From Deltaproteobacteria bacterium (GTDB lineage Bacteria > Myxococcota_C > UBA6777), in assembly GCA_002731275.1 (NCBI GenBank), contig PCBK01000030.1:98609-162608 (forward strand): 64,000 bases of DNA, written 5' to 3'. Below, piece after piece: positions 1 to 9,459 of this stretch. The translations under genes were made by a program, and so were the position numbers. How positions within the stretch are numbered: position 1 is the first letter of the stretch; each line of letters starts with the position of its first letter. The notes below the pieces were generated by a model. The model was not told where the DNA came from and did not search any database. It saw only the letters and a program-made list of their open reading frames with translations.

Positions 1-1
1 C

Positions 2-316
2 GCGCTCTCCTGCCCTCCTCTTCTCAACGACATCTGGGAAGCCGAAAAGGTCGACGAGACGCTCAAGTCACAGATGCGCAAGGTGCTCAACGATGAGGCC
101 TTCGTCAGCCTCGGAAGTGACGGCAAACCGAGCGTCACGAGCCTTGTAGATTGGTACAATGTCGACTTCAAAACGGAGACACAAACAGTGGGGGCCTACC
201 TCGCGTCCTGGCTCGACGACAGCAAACAAGAATTAAAAACCGCGCTGATCGCCGCAGGCAACGATAAAAGTAAGCTCTCCTTCAAAAATTACGACTGGAC
301 CCTCAATCACCAATAA
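2..316 (+). CDS. DUF547 family protein, C-terminal end (partial)
   Basis: The reading frame is open from the left edge of the window and stops at 316, so only about 104 C-terminal residues are present. The segment with FVSLGSDGKPSV, a VDWYNVDF stretch and the terminal KNYDWTLN resembles the end of DUF547 proteins, which typically finish with a Y-D-W-x-L-N motif. DUF547 proteins are usually secreted or membrane-linked and of unknown biochemical role. The ATG at 74 is internal to the frame and is probably not the start. The gene converges on the kinase gene whose stop lies at 359. The family call rests on motif memory and needs a profile search. Confidence 0.7.
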   Translation, partial: ALSCPPLLNDIWEAEKVDETLKSQMRKVLNDEAFVSLGSDGKPSVTSLVDWYNVDFKTETQTVGAYLASWLDDSKQELKTALIAAGNDKSKLSFKNYDWTLNHQ

Positions 317-358
317 GCAGACTCCCTCTCCCTCCCACATGTCAGCAACTCACTTTCT

Positions 359-1879
359 TCAGCGAAGAAAGAAGCGCCACATCACCCATCCCATCCCACC
401 TGCGAGCCCAACAAACAGCAAGAAAAAGAAGACGAGCATACCAATAGAGACCGGCTGCACAGCCCCCTCCTCTACATCATCCAGCCCTTCCACCCGACTA
501 TTCAGAGCATCCTCATTGGCAAATGCATCAGCGAACGAATCCTCAGCCCCTGTGGAGACTGCAGGGAGCGCATCTTGCGAGTGTGCACCTGCGGTCGTGC
601 CTGCCGTGATCTTTGCAAGCTCGGAGAGAGGCATCGTGACTTTCACAGGGACAGCCTCTAGCGCATCTTGCGAGTCAGCGATCGCGTGGAGAACATCGCG
701 GGTGTCTTCTTCTGCGTGGAGTGAGACCGCGTCCCGACTCTGTTTGGGAGCGGCTCGCGCGATCGTCGGTGGTGGTGTAGGATCATCGCTTTCTTTGGGG
801 GGCTTTGACTGTCCACCGATAACGATCCCCATCCCTCCCTTCTTCTTCTCCTTCCTGCGCTCGATTTGTTGACACAACAACACTGAGCCCAACTCCTGGA
901 AGAAGTCAGGGATAGAAGCAGGCCGATCTGTAGGCTTTTTGGCGAGCAGACGTTTGATGATATTCTCTAACTCTTGTGGGTACACCAGATCGGGTCGAAC
1001 TTGTGCGAGGGTTGGGGGTGTTTGTTCGATGTGTGCTTTCTTCAGATCTTCGCTCTTTGTCACATTGAAGACCGGACGACGGGTCAACATCTCGAACAAC
1101 ATGTTGCCAAAAGCGTAAAGATCGGCGCGAGGTGTAATGACCTCTCCCAGGATCTGTTCCGGAGCCATATAGCGAGGTGTACCGACGATTTCACTGAAGT
1201 TGTTGTCCTCGGCAAGATCACAGGCGATCCCAAAGTCGATCAGGCGCAAACTCTTTTGCAATCCGTCGGTCCCTTCGGAGGAGACATCCATATGCTCGAT
1301 CAGGAAGACATTGTCGGGTTTGACGTCGCGATGAATGATGCCATTCTGATGGACAAAGTGAAGCGCGTGACCGAGCTGCTCGGCCCAACGATAGATCAAC
1401 TTTTGGTCGAAGAGTTGGCGACTCTCGCGGTATTTGTCCTTGAGGCTAAAGCCACGTAGCCACTCAAGTGACATAAAGTGTCCGAGTCCGTCGAGATAAC
1501 CATGTTCATGGAGTTTGATCACCCTGGGGTGGGATATCTTTTCGAGGATACGTGCTTCTCGCTGAAAGCGTTCGACAAAGGGGTCAAGTTTGGCGAACTC
1601 CTCACGTAACACCTTGATCGCACGCAGATCTTGGGGATCTACCTTGTGCTGTGCGCGGTAGATGTAGCCCATCCCACCGATCGCGATACGTTCAACAATC
1701 GAGAAGTCTCCAACCATCAGACCAAGATGTGGGTCATTATCCTCACCAGAGGGGAGCGCTGGGTCTTCCTCTGTTGAGGATGTGAGCGTGGAGATACGTT
1801 GCCCTTGAGGGTTCACGTCATCTTCGAGAAGCGCGGAGAGAAAGGGATCTTCGATTTGTTCAGGTTTCTTTTGGGACAT
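359..1879 (-). CDS. Membrane-anchored Ser/Thr protein kinase (Hanks type)
   Basis: 506 residues. The kinase domain covers roughly residues 55-335: glycine loop IAIGGMGYIYRA, catalytic Lys in AIKVLREEF, catalytic loop IIHRDVKPDN, metal-binding LIDFGIA and activation-segment end GTPRYMAPEQ, so all key residues are present. A low-complexity acidic/Pro linker of about 130 residues follows. One hydrophobic helix near the C-terminus (GMLVFFFLLFVGLAGGMGW) then ends in WRFFLR. The kinase is therefore predicted to be cytoplasmic and tail-anchored, with almost no external sensor. Its ATG lies inside the end of the upstream S41 protease gene (20-base overlap), and no strong Shine-Dalgarno is visible, which suggests translational coupling. 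Substrates are unknown. Confidence 0.9.
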   Translation of the reverse strand: MSQKKPEQIEDPFLSALLEDDVNPQGQRISTLTSSTEEDPALPSGEDNDPHLGLMVGDFSIVERIAIGGMGYIYRAQHKVDPQDLRAIKVLREEFAKLDPFVERFQREARILEKISHPRVIKLHEHGYLDGLGHFMSLEWLRGFSLKDKYRESRQLFDQKLIYRWAEQLGHALHFVHQNGIIHRDVKPDNVFLIEHMDVSSEGTDGLQKSLRLIDFGIACDLAEDNNFSEIVGTPRYMAPEQILGEVITPRADLYAFGNMLFEMLTRRPVFNVTKSEDLKKAHIEQTPPTLAQVRPDLVYPQELENIIKRLLAKKPTDRPASIPDFFQELGSVLLCQQIERRKEKKKGGMGIVIGGQSKPPKESDDPTPPPTIARAAPKQSRDAVSLHAEEDTRDVLHAIADSQDALEAVPVKVTMPLSELAKITAGTTAGAHSQDALPAVSTGAEDSFADAFANEDALNSRVEGLDDVEEGAVQPVSIGMLVFFFLLFVGLAGGMGWVMWRFFLR

Positions 1880-4800
1880 AGCTGATCAACAATCGCCTAT
1901 GAAAACGTCCTTGCGCGGTGCGAACGGTGATACGGATCGGGTTGCCACCTTTTTTGAGGCGCAACGGGATCGTCACAGTCAACGTCTTGTTGCCCTTGGG
2001 GCGCAAGTACTGCACAGATTTGTAAAAGACTTTCTTCTTCTTCTGTAACACATAGAGGTCGCGTATACCATCCTTTGACACGATCTTTACTCGCAATCCA
2101 TACGCTTTCGCCGTCGAGATAAGAGGAAGTGTCACGCCAGGGAAAGAAATCGCAGGCGGAGAAAACACCGTCCTCATCGACATTTCCTTTAGGAGTACAG
2201 TCCCTGACGCCTTTCGCGTGAACCAACGTTTATGCACCCACGCCCCAACCCCTCGCAATGTTCGTTCTTTACAGGGACGCTTTTTGCCCTCCTCACAAAG
2301 CACCCCCTTGCCAAACAACGCAGACGGCAAGGTGACCTTCACAAACTCTTTGTAGCGCCTGACGATACGAAGCACGCTGCCTTTGCCAGCCCATGCGACG
2401 AGCGCGGCGGAGCGACGAGGAGACATCCTGATCGGCGCACGCTTGGTGAAAACGGCCCACCCATTCGCGGCCGCAGTGAACCCAAAAAATGGCGGCGTGA
2501 TCCTCAACGTGAAGCGATGATGAATACGCACGCCCAACCCTTTCTCAGCGAGGAGCAAGTGGGCTTCTCGCTTGCCTTGCTTTTGGTTGCCAGGGATCTG
2601 TAGAGGAATGTCAAATGAACGTTTGGTGTGAGGAGGGAGTGTCCCAAGCTTCCATAAGGACTTGCGCAGAGGGAGCCCCGGAATGCGCAACACAAATCGC
2701 AGATCTTTCAGTGCCCGCTTTCCTTTGTGCGCGAGCGTAAAACGCAAGGAGACCTTCTCCCCTGGCTGGAGCGCCCCATCACCATTGCCATCGGGCGTTC
2801 GGTCTACGATGAGATAAGAGAGCGTGTATGGGGGCTGTTCTTTGGAGCGCCAATCGAGTGGATATCGAAGCGTCTCACTCGACTTTACCCCTCGCCCAGA
2901 GAACACAAATTTGAGCAGCTCACGACGTCCAAGCGACGATGCGGGGAGCGTAAAGGTTTGTTCATGAGAGACCTCTTTGCCCGGCGGGATCTTACCAAAT
3001 AAGAACTCTCTCAGAGAGAGCGCGCGGTTCTGGGCGAAGAGAATCCCTCGCACTCTGTAGGCAGTCCGCTTACCGGTATTTTTGACGTGCAATCGGAGCC
3101 GAAAGGAAGTTGTGAGAGGGATAGGCTGTTTGACATCGAGCAGCTCGACGCGTGCTTTGAGAACTGCGCCCTTTTTGATACGCTTTGGCACACTCCAATC
3201 GATCTTAAGAGCACGAAGTGCGCGCACAATGCGCTGCTCTTCGCGTCTCTGGATGTCCAGGATCTTGGACTTGATCTGATCGAAGAAGATCTTGCGCTTT
3301 CCGCTTGTCGCGTGGGCGAGCAAATAACGCGCAAACCAGACCTCAAAATCCTTCCTCGCAGGTGCGACGCCATATATCCAACGCTTAGGATCTTTGGTTG
3401 GTTTATGCACGACCTTCTTCATCGCATCAGGCATATAGCGAAGGTAGGAGATACGTGCCCACGCGCTCCCTCTCGTGTCGAGATTCTGCTGCAAAAATCG
3501 CGGCCATCTCTTCTTGCGCGTCTCAATATCACTCAAACGGCGACTGTAGTAAAAGAATCTCTTCTTTGTCAGATCGACAGGCTGGAGGATAACATCGGGC
3601 GCAATCCCAACAGCCTGGATCGAGGCATCTCCGGGCAGCATATATTGCGCGATCGTCACACGGTAGAGCGACTGAAACGCGCGCATAAAACCCATCACCT
3701 GAACGGTTCCTTTTCCATAGCTTTGCCGCCCAAGAATCAACGCCCTGCCGTGATTCTGTAACGCCCCAGAGAGCAGCTCACTCGCAGAGGCGGAGTAACC
3801 ATTGAGCAGCACGATCAAGGGATACAATTCCTCAGTGCGTCCGGGCTTCACTTTGTGTGTTCTTCTCTTCGTGTTGGCGCCGGCATAGGTCACAACATCC
3901 CCCTGCTCCAAAAACAAACTCGCGATATTCACGGCCTCTGAGACACGCCCTCCTGGGTTACTGCGCAAATCCAGGATCAACCCTTGCAAATTCCCTTTGA
4001 CAGCGCGTCGCAAACGGGCAAGCTCCTCCCTGATTTGCAGCGATGAGCCTCCTTTAAATTGACGAAGGCGGACATAGCCGATCTGCCCAGGGAGCGTAAA
4101 ACCAACCACATTCGGACGCGGCATCAGCGCCCGGATCAACACCACACGAAGCGTCTTGTTGGAGCGCGGTCGTAAGATCGAGAGTTTGACCCTGGAGCCA
4201 CGTAATCCACCGATCATACCGATGAGCTCGCGAAGTCCTTTCCCTTTCACAGAGACACCATCGACATGTGTGATGATATCGCCCTTGTGAAGACCAGCTT
4301 GCTGGGCGGGACCATCGACCATAATATGGGTCAACAGCAGGCCTCTCTTCTTGTCATCGAGCTTGAGTTGGACGCCTATTTTTCCGAGCTTGACCTTCTT
4401 TCGACCGGGAGGACGTGGAGCGTATTGTCTGCGAAAGATCCGCGTCTGTTTATCCAATGTAGAGAGACAGCCTGTGAGCAAAATCTGCTCGATTTGGCCG
4501 AAGGGAAGAGACTTATCGCTGTGCTTATAGACAAAAGCGGCGACCTCTTCGAGATGACGTTGTGTATCGTAGAACCCGATAAATTCGAGTTGTTCGAGTT
4601 GGAGTGTGTGGTTCCCCATGCGCAAGGTGAGTGTCTTTTTGTCTTTGCTGTATTTGTACCAAAAGGCGTCGACTCTTCGTGCCAGATCGAGGAGCGCCTT
4701 GTCGAACATCTTACGCGATGAAAACTGTGTGGGATCGACATACAATCGCTTGAGCAAACGCATTCCAGCGCTCAAAAAGGGCATCTGCTTACGTGGATAC

Positions 4801-4910
4801 GCTTTCCTCTCGGCGTCTACCGTGTACAGAGGTCCCCCAAAAAAGGACACACACAACACCACCCACACAAACCACCATCCCACTCTTTTCACTCGAATCG
4901 ATTCCGGCAT
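1860..4910 (-). CDS. S41-family C-terminal processing peptidase with PDZ domain and long C-terminal extension
   Basis: About 1016 residues from the ATG at 4910, chosen because it begins a clean signal peptide (MPESIRVKRVGWWFVWVVLC). The frame is open further upstream to 5078. A PDZ domain (GLLLTHIMVDGPAQQAGLHKG) is followed by an S41 protease core with the serine motif LLNGYSASASELLSGAL and the lysine motif GRQSYGKGTVQ, giving an intact Ser/Lys dyad. The C-terminal half has a CARDB/Ig-like region (DRTPDGNGDGALQPGE) and an SH3-like stretch (RAPIRMSPRRSAALVAW). CtpA-type proteases cut C-termini of exported proteins, so this one should be periplasmic or surface-exposed. It is far longer than a typical 400-550-residue Ctp. 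It overlaps the downstream kinase gene by 20 bases. Confidence 0.88.
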   Translation of the reverse strand: MPESIRVKRVGWWFVWVVLCVSFFGGPLYTVDAERKAYPRKQMPFLSAGMRLLKRLYVDPTQFSSRKMFDKALLDLARRVDAFWYKYSKDKKTLTLRMGNHTLQLEQLEFIGFYDTQRHLEEVAAFVYKHSDKSLPFGQIEQILLTGCLSTLDKQTRIFRRQYAPRPPGRKKVKLGKIGVQLKLDDKKRGLLLTHIMVDGPAQQAGLHKGDIITHVDGVSVKGKGLRELIGMIGGLRGSRVKLSILRPRSNKTLRVVLIRALMPRPNVVGFTLPGQIGYVRLRQFKGGSSLQIREELARLRRAVKGNLQGLILDLRSNPGGRVSEAVNIASLFLEQGDVVTYAGANTKRRTHKVKPGRTEELYPLIVLLNGYSASASELLSGALQNHGRALILGRQSYGKGTVQVMGFMRAFQSLYRVTIAQYMLPGDASIQAVGIAPDVILQPVDLTKKRFFYYSRRLSDIETRKKRWPRFLQQNLDTRGSAWARISYLRYMPDAMKKVVHKPTKDPKRWIYGVAPARKDFEVWFARYLLAHATSGKRKIFFDQIKSKILDIQRREEQRIVRALRALKIDWSVPKRIKKGAVLKARVELLDVKQPIPLTTSFRLRLHVKNTGKRTAYRVRGILFAQNRALSLREFLFGKIPPGKEVSHEQTFTLPASSLGRRELLKFVFSGRGVKSSETLRYPLDWRSKEQPPYTLSYLIVDRTPDGNGDGALQPGEKVSLRFTLAHKGKRALKDLRFVLRIPGLPLRKSLWKLGTLPPHTKRSFDIPLQIPGNQKQGKREAHLLLAEKGLGVRIHHRFTLRITPPFFGFTAAANGWAVFTKRAPIRMSPRRSAALVAWAGKGSVLRIVRRYKEFVKVTLPSALFGKGVLCEEGKKRPCKERTLRGVGAWVHKRWFTRKASGTVLLKEMSMRTVFSPPAISFPGVTLPLISTAKAYGLRVKIVSKDGIRDLYVLQKKKKVFYKSVQYLRPKGNKTLTVTIPLRLKKGGNPIRITVRTAQGRFHRRLLISYVPKET

Positions 4911-5100
4911 CCTCGGCTCCAGCACTCCAAACTCCCACGTCACTTTTTGCACGTGAAGAGATATGACCCAAAACAAATCACTTTGTGTTGATACACAGGC
5001 ATGATAGGGACTTTCCCCCGAAAAGTACAGGTCATCACAACGCCCCACAAGCACACCACCCAGACCACGTGGGGACACATCCCCTCCCCTGATGGCTATA

Positions 5101-5907
5101 CTAGGACATACAAATGATCAGCCCAGTGACGAGCTGAAGATAGGTCAAGATCACATCTGGTAGTTCGGATTGACTGGGGATCTCCACGACGAGAACCTGT
5201 CCGTAATGTGCACAATGATGGAAAGTCGAGTTGAGATACTCCTCTCCAATCTCGGGCATCAAAAAGAAACCTTCTCCCATCGGCTCGCTACAATACTCCC
5301 GATCAAGCTCGACACCATGATCCGTAAACAACGTGCGAACCCTCATCGCGATATCTTCGTCAATCGGCTTGGCCAATCCGATATAAGGCGCGACGTAGCG
5401 ACGGTGATGGTACTCATCGTGCAGTGGAAACGTAAAGATCGGCTTGTAGGTGTCTGCAATGTCCAACACAGCGGTCGTCTCTGGCCTCGGTGCGGAGACA
5501 CACCAATCGACCTCCTGTGAGGCGGTCTTCATCAGCTTGCGCAAAGAACGCCCCTTGTCGGGCTGATCGACAAAGTTGAGACAAGGTACAAACACCCAGC
5601 GGTAGGGAAGCGACGCCATGTACGAGTCGGGGTCCAGCAAAAGACGCAACAACGCGAGTAACCCTGTCCCACCGACAGCTTCACCGGGGTCAGGGAACGC
5701 ATACATGAAGATCGTCTCCTCACCATGTTCGACGTGATAGCTATAGAGAGGACGGCCAGATGTATCCTCCCCCCATTGCCTCCGAGTCAGCGCGGGATAA
5801 CGTTTGTACAGCGCCTCAAATCGTTCGAGTACATCGACAGGAGGGAGAATCGAAGGTTCATATTGGCAGGCGGTAAAGAGTTCGTGTAATCCAAGTTCCA
5901 GGGCCAT
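5101..5907 (-). CDS. M14 zinc-carboxypeptidase-like protein with altered metal site
   Basis: 268 residues from the ATG at 5907, preceded by GGAG at good spacing; an in-frame TTG lies one codon upstream. The layout DTSGRPLYSY, then FPDPGEAVGG, then FPLHDEYHH, then VVEIPSQ resembles M14 carboxypeptidases/deacylases. However, the canonical zinc motif H-x-x-E appears as D-P-G-E, so the first zinc ligand is Asp. No signal peptide is evident, so the protein is probably cytoplasmic. It may be inactive, may use an altered metal site, or may belong to an M14-like subfamily acting on a small-molecule substrate. The family call is moderate and the function is not known. Confidence 0.6.
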   Translation of the reverse strand: MALELGLHELFTACQYEPSILPPVDVLERFEALYKRYPALTRRQWGEDTSGRPLYSYHVEHGEETIFMYAFPDPGEAVGGTGLLALLRLLLDPDSYMASLPYRWVFVPCLNFVDQPDKGRSLRKLMKTASQEVDWCVSAPRPETTAVLDIADTYKPIFTFPLHDEYHHRRYVAPYIGLAKPIDEDIAMRVRTLFTDHGVELDREYCSEPMGEGFFLMPEIGEEYLNSTFHHCAHYGQVLVVEIPSQSELPDVILTYLQLVTGLIICMS

Positions 5908-6132
5908 CAAGCGTCTCCAAATAGATCGTCGTCAAAAGAGCAGAATGATAGCAGGGGAAGGGACAACAACACAACACACACGCATCGTTTGTGTGGATTT
6001 CTTGTGGAAGGGGGTTTTCAGAGAGGAAGAGTTACACTACATTCCCACAATTGTCATGGAACCATCCGCTTGTATACAGTCGTTTTTCTTTGCGCAAAGA
6101 GAAACGCCAACCCCTTGCCATGAGGCGAATAG

Positions 6133-7554
6133 ATGACACGTATCGCGCTTTTTGTGTGTGGCTCTCTTTTGTTGTTGTCCCCACTCGCGTCCGCTCAACC
6201 CCCCAACCCACACCCGCCGAAAACAGCTCCAACCAAACCGATGGGACGCGCAGTCCTTCCGCCTCACCCCGGAACAAAAGCGCTCGCTCCCAATCCCAGC
6301 GCTCTGCTTCGCCGCATCCATCAACAACGCCAAAAGCTTCGCAACTTCCGTGTGCGCAGTTTTTTCAAGAAGCGTCGCTATCGCGTCCGTCTCTTGACCA
6401 TTGGACAGGGAGATTGGCTGTTTACTTATTTTGGACACAACGCGATCCGTTTGACGGACCTGAGACTTCAGCGCGATCTCAACTTCAACTTTGGGACATT
6501 TGGCGGTGACAACCCGGCCAAACTCGTGATGGACTACATCCAATTTCGTATGCGCTACTGGTTGAGTTTGGCATATCCAGGCCTCGCCTTGCGTCGATAT
6601 CGCGATAAGGATCGTTCGTATAGAGAGCGTGACATCCTGCTCACACCAACAGAATCACACAAGCTCGCGACCTACCTGCGGACTCACGCGCTGCGAAAAA
6701 ATCGCTTCTACTCATATCACCACTATACGAGTAACTGCTCGACAAAGATCCGTGACGCTTTGCTCAAGGTGATCGGCCCATCATTCAAAGAGAAGGCCAT
6801 GATCAAACGCGGCGCGACTTATCGCAAACTTGTGATGCAGAAGACCCGCCCCAACCCATTCGTGATGTTGTTTATGGATTTTGGGATGGGTCCTTACGCC
6901 GATCGCGAGCTGACTTGGTGGGAAGAGATGTTCTTACCAGACAAGCTTGAGAGCTATATGGCTTCGACGTTTTGGAAGCAAAAGCGCGGTCGTCCACTGG
7001 TCTCCAAAGTCAACCACTCATACAAGCGCAAAGCCGGTGCGCCCTGGCCCTTTGAACCGATTTCACTGATCTACCTTCAGCTGATGGTCCTCGCAGGATT
7101 AGGGTTCTGGCTACGGAAAGGTCGACGTTTTCGAGTGTGGGCACGTTGGGTGTTCGCGTGGTTTGCGCTGTTGGGTTCGATCCTCGCCTTTATGATGTTC
7201 CTCACAAAAATGCCCGAACCTCCGAGTAATGCAAACATCATTTTATTTCACCCCTTCCATTGGATGATATGGTGGTGGGCCTCGAAGAAACGCTGGGCCT
7301 TACCAGAGGTACAACAGATGGTGCGGTGGTACTTGATCATCCATGTCGTGTTGGGTGCGCTTTACTTGTTGCTGAAACTCGTGGGCATTGTCCCCGTACA
7401 GACCAATATGCACTACATCGTGTATGCGATGGGGCTCTTTGGGCTGACAGCTTGGATTCTCCGAGAACATCCACCAACAGCAGAAGAGCAAGTGTCGCCC
7501 AAGGAGGCGAAAAAAGCAGAAGCAGAGGACGAGCAGATCGCCAAAGCAGCATAA
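6133..7554 (+). CDS. DUF4105-domain membrane protein
   Basis: 473 residues from an ATG preceded by GAGG. An N-terminal signal sequence (IALFVCGSLLLLSPLASAQ) is followed by a Pro-rich linker and a DUF4105-like domain, recognised by TIGQGDWLFTYFGHNAIRL, NFNFGTFG and the conserved YHHYTSNCSTKIRDALL segment with its invariant-looking Cys. The C-terminal 170 residues hold about four to five hydrophobic helices (LIYLQLMVLAGLGFWL, WVFAWFALLGSILAFMMFL and others), then an acidic/Ala-rich tail. DUF4105 (Lnb N-terminal periplasmic) domains face the periplasm. The NxC/His residues suggest a papain-like hydrolase fold, which is inference. glpK follows on the same strand after 123 bases. Confidence 0.82.
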   Translation: MTRIALFVCGSLLLLSPLASAQPPNPHPPKTAPTKPMGRAVLPPHPGTKALAPNPSALLRRIHQQRQKLRNFRVRSFFKKRRYRVRLLTIGQGDWLFTYFGHNAIRLTDLRLQRDLNFNFGTFGGDNPAKLVMDYIQFRMRYWLSLAYPGLALRRYRDKDRSYRERDILLTPTESHKLATYLRTHALRKNRFYSYHHYTSNCSTKIRDALLKVIGPSFKEKAMIKRGATYRKLVMQKTRPNPFVMLFMDFGMGPYADRELTWWEEMFLPDKLESYMASTFWKQKRGRPLVSKVNHSYKRKAGAPWPFEPISLIYLQLMVLAGLGFWLRKGRRFRVWARWVFAWFALLGSILAFMMFLTKMPEPPSNANIILFHPFHWMIWWWASKKRWALPEVQQMVRWYLIIHVVLGALYLLLKLVGIVPVQTNMHYIVYAMGLFGLTAWILREHPPTAEEQVSPKEAKKAEAEDEQIAKAA

Positions 7555-7677
7555 TCTCCTTGCGTCTCTATGCGACAAAAGGTACCCTTGCGTGGCGCAG
7601 CTGGAGACAGGTGCGCCATGATACGCCATTCCACCGACTACACAACGAAAAACATACGACTTTCAAAGGAGCATGCC

Positions 7678-9156
7678 ATGGGCCGATATGTCATGTCGAT
7701 CGATCAAGGAACCACAGGAAGCACAGTCATCATTTTGGATGAGCAGCTTCAGGTACACGGTCGTGCCAATTGTGAATTTGAACAGATCTTCCCACAACCG
7801 GGCTGGGTTGAGCACGATCCAGAGGCGATTTGGGCGTCTGTCACGACTGCGATGAAGGAGAGCCTTGCGCAGGCAGATATCGAGGCCTCAGCGATCGCCG
7901 CGATTGGTATCACCAACCAGCGCGAGACAACAGTTGTGTGGGATAAAGAGAGCGGAAAACCCATTCACAACGCGATCGTCTGGCAGTGTCGCCGTACAGG
8001 AGAGATTTGTGCACAGCTCAAGTCCCAAGGCCTCGAAGAGACCTACAAAAAGGGCTCCGGGTTGGTGCTGGATCCTTACTTTTCGGGGACCAAGATTCGT
8101 TGGATCCTGGACAATGTAGAGGGCGCACAAGCCCGCGCAGAAGCAGGAGAGTTGTGTTTTGGGACGATCGACACCTACCTCGTCTGGCGACTGACAGGTG
8201 GCGCAGCCCACGTCACAGATGTGAGCAACGCATCACGAACGTTGTTGATGGACCTCAACACCCTTGACTGGTCATCGACCCTGACAGAGCCTCTGCGCGT
8301 CCCTCACGCGATGCTCCCTGATATTCGTGGCAACGCAGAGGTGTACGGTACGACATCTGGACACGAGGTGCTTCCTGACGGGATCGCGATCGCAGGGATG
8401 GCAGGAGACCAACAGTCCGCGTTGTTTGGACAGGCCTGCTTTGCTCCCGGTGAAGCCAAGTGCACGTACGGAACAGGTGCCTTCTTGCTCGTGAATACAG
8501 GCGACGAGGTCCAGTACTCGGAGCACGGCTTGCTGACAACAGTTGGCTGGAAGATCGACGGCAAGACGACATATGCCCTTGAAGGGAGTGTGTTTATCGC
8601 AGGCGCAGCGATCCAATGGTTGCGTGACGAGATGCGCATGATCGACACCTCACCAGAGGTCGAAACGCTGGCGGCCTCCGTAGAAGACAGTGGAGGCGTC
8701 GTCTTCGTCCCGGCGCTCGCGGGGCTAGGGACGCCTCACTGGCGTCCAGAGGCGCGCGGATTGTTGTGGGGTATGACACGCGGTACAGGCCGCGCCCACA
8801 TCGCACGTGCAACACTCGAAGGTGTCGCACATATGGTCCATGAGGTACTTCACGCGATGGAGGAAGACATGGGGCGCTCACTCGTCGGACTGAAAGTCGA
8901 CGGTGGTGCCTGTGCCAACAATCTCATGATGCAATACCAGGCAGACCTCCTCGGGGCCTCAATTAGCCGACCTGAGATGATCGAGACGACCGCACTTGGC
9001 GCGGCCTTCCTCGCAGGATTAGGGGTTGGTGTCTGGTCCTCTACTGACGATATCAAACGCGCCTGGAAAGAAGATCGCCAGTTTGAACCAGAGATGAGCA
9101 AAGAAGATGTCGCGCAACGACTCGCCCGCTGGAATCAGGCTGTCTCCATGGCCTGA
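7678..9156 (+). CDS. glpK: Glycerol kinase
   Basis: 492 residues. The start at 7678 is fixed by AAAGGAG eight bases upstream and by the family-typical N-terminus MGRYVMSIDQGTTGSTVI. FGGY-kinase signatures are present throughout: GITNQRETTVVWDK, NAIVWQCRRT, GTKIRWILDNV, NASRTLLMDL, AGDQQSALFGQ, KCTYGTGAFLLVNTG, and the C-terminal signature GLKVDGGACANNLMMQYQADLL. The enzyme phosphorylates glycerol to sn-glycerol-3-phosphate with ATP in the cytoplasm, feeding phospholipid synthesis or catabolism. No glycerol facilitator or glycerol-3-phosphate dehydrogenase lies next to it, so this glpK stands alone. Length is normal for the family. Confidence 0.97.
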   Translation: MGRYVMSIDQGTTGSTVIILDEQLQVHGRANCEFEQIFPQPGWVEHDPEAIWASVTTAMKESLAQADIEASAIAAIGITNQRETTVVWDKESGKPIHNAIVWQCRRTGEICAQLKSQGLEETYKKGSGLVLDPYFSGTKIRWILDNVEGAQARAEAGELCFGTIDTYLVWRLTGGAAHVTDVSNASRTLLMDLNTLDWSSTLTEPLRVPHAMLPDIRGNAEVYGTTSGHEVLPDGIAIAGMAGDQQSALFGQACFAPGEAKCTYGTGAFLLVNTGDEVQYSEHGLLTTVGWKIDGKTTYALEGSVFIAGAAIQWLRDEMRMIDTSPEVETLAASVEDSGGVVFVPALAGLGTPHWRPEARGLLWGMTRGTGRAHIARATLEGVAHMVHEVLHAMEEDMGRSLVGLKVDGGACANNLMMQYQADLLGASISRPEMIETTALGAAFLAGLGVGVWSSTDDIKRAWKEDRQFEPEMSKEDVAQRLARWNQAVSMA

Positions 9157-9459
9157 AGCCATCAAAAAAATCCACGAGAAACGATCATAGCCTCCAATCC
9201 ATCCTAATAAACAACTCATCCGCACACTATCGTCTCTATGATAATAGGGAGTAGAGTCTGTCATGACGCTGGATGTACAGGACCTTGATAGGTAGGGTGC
9301 AATTTTTGAACTCGACTCGGATAGGTGACGATGGCATCCTAAAGGCCGATTGTTACAGTGAGAAAACTCCCCTCCTCACAGAAAACATCGTTTTCGCCGA
9401 GGAGATAGTGTGATAAAGACCACATTCCTTTTCACGTATTTACCGCGAGGTTGTAAAGT
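9157..9459. other. Intergenic region with small hairpin
   Basis: 303 bases between glpK and the next gene carry no plausible coding frame. GAAAAC at 9381-9386 and GTTTTC at 9390-9395 form a perfect six-base stem with a three-base loop, about 65 bases before the next start, and could be an operator half-site pair or leader hairpin. The ATG at 9460 is preceded by GCGAGG about ten bases upstream. No intrinsic terminator with a T-tract is seen after glpK. Confidence 0.4.
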
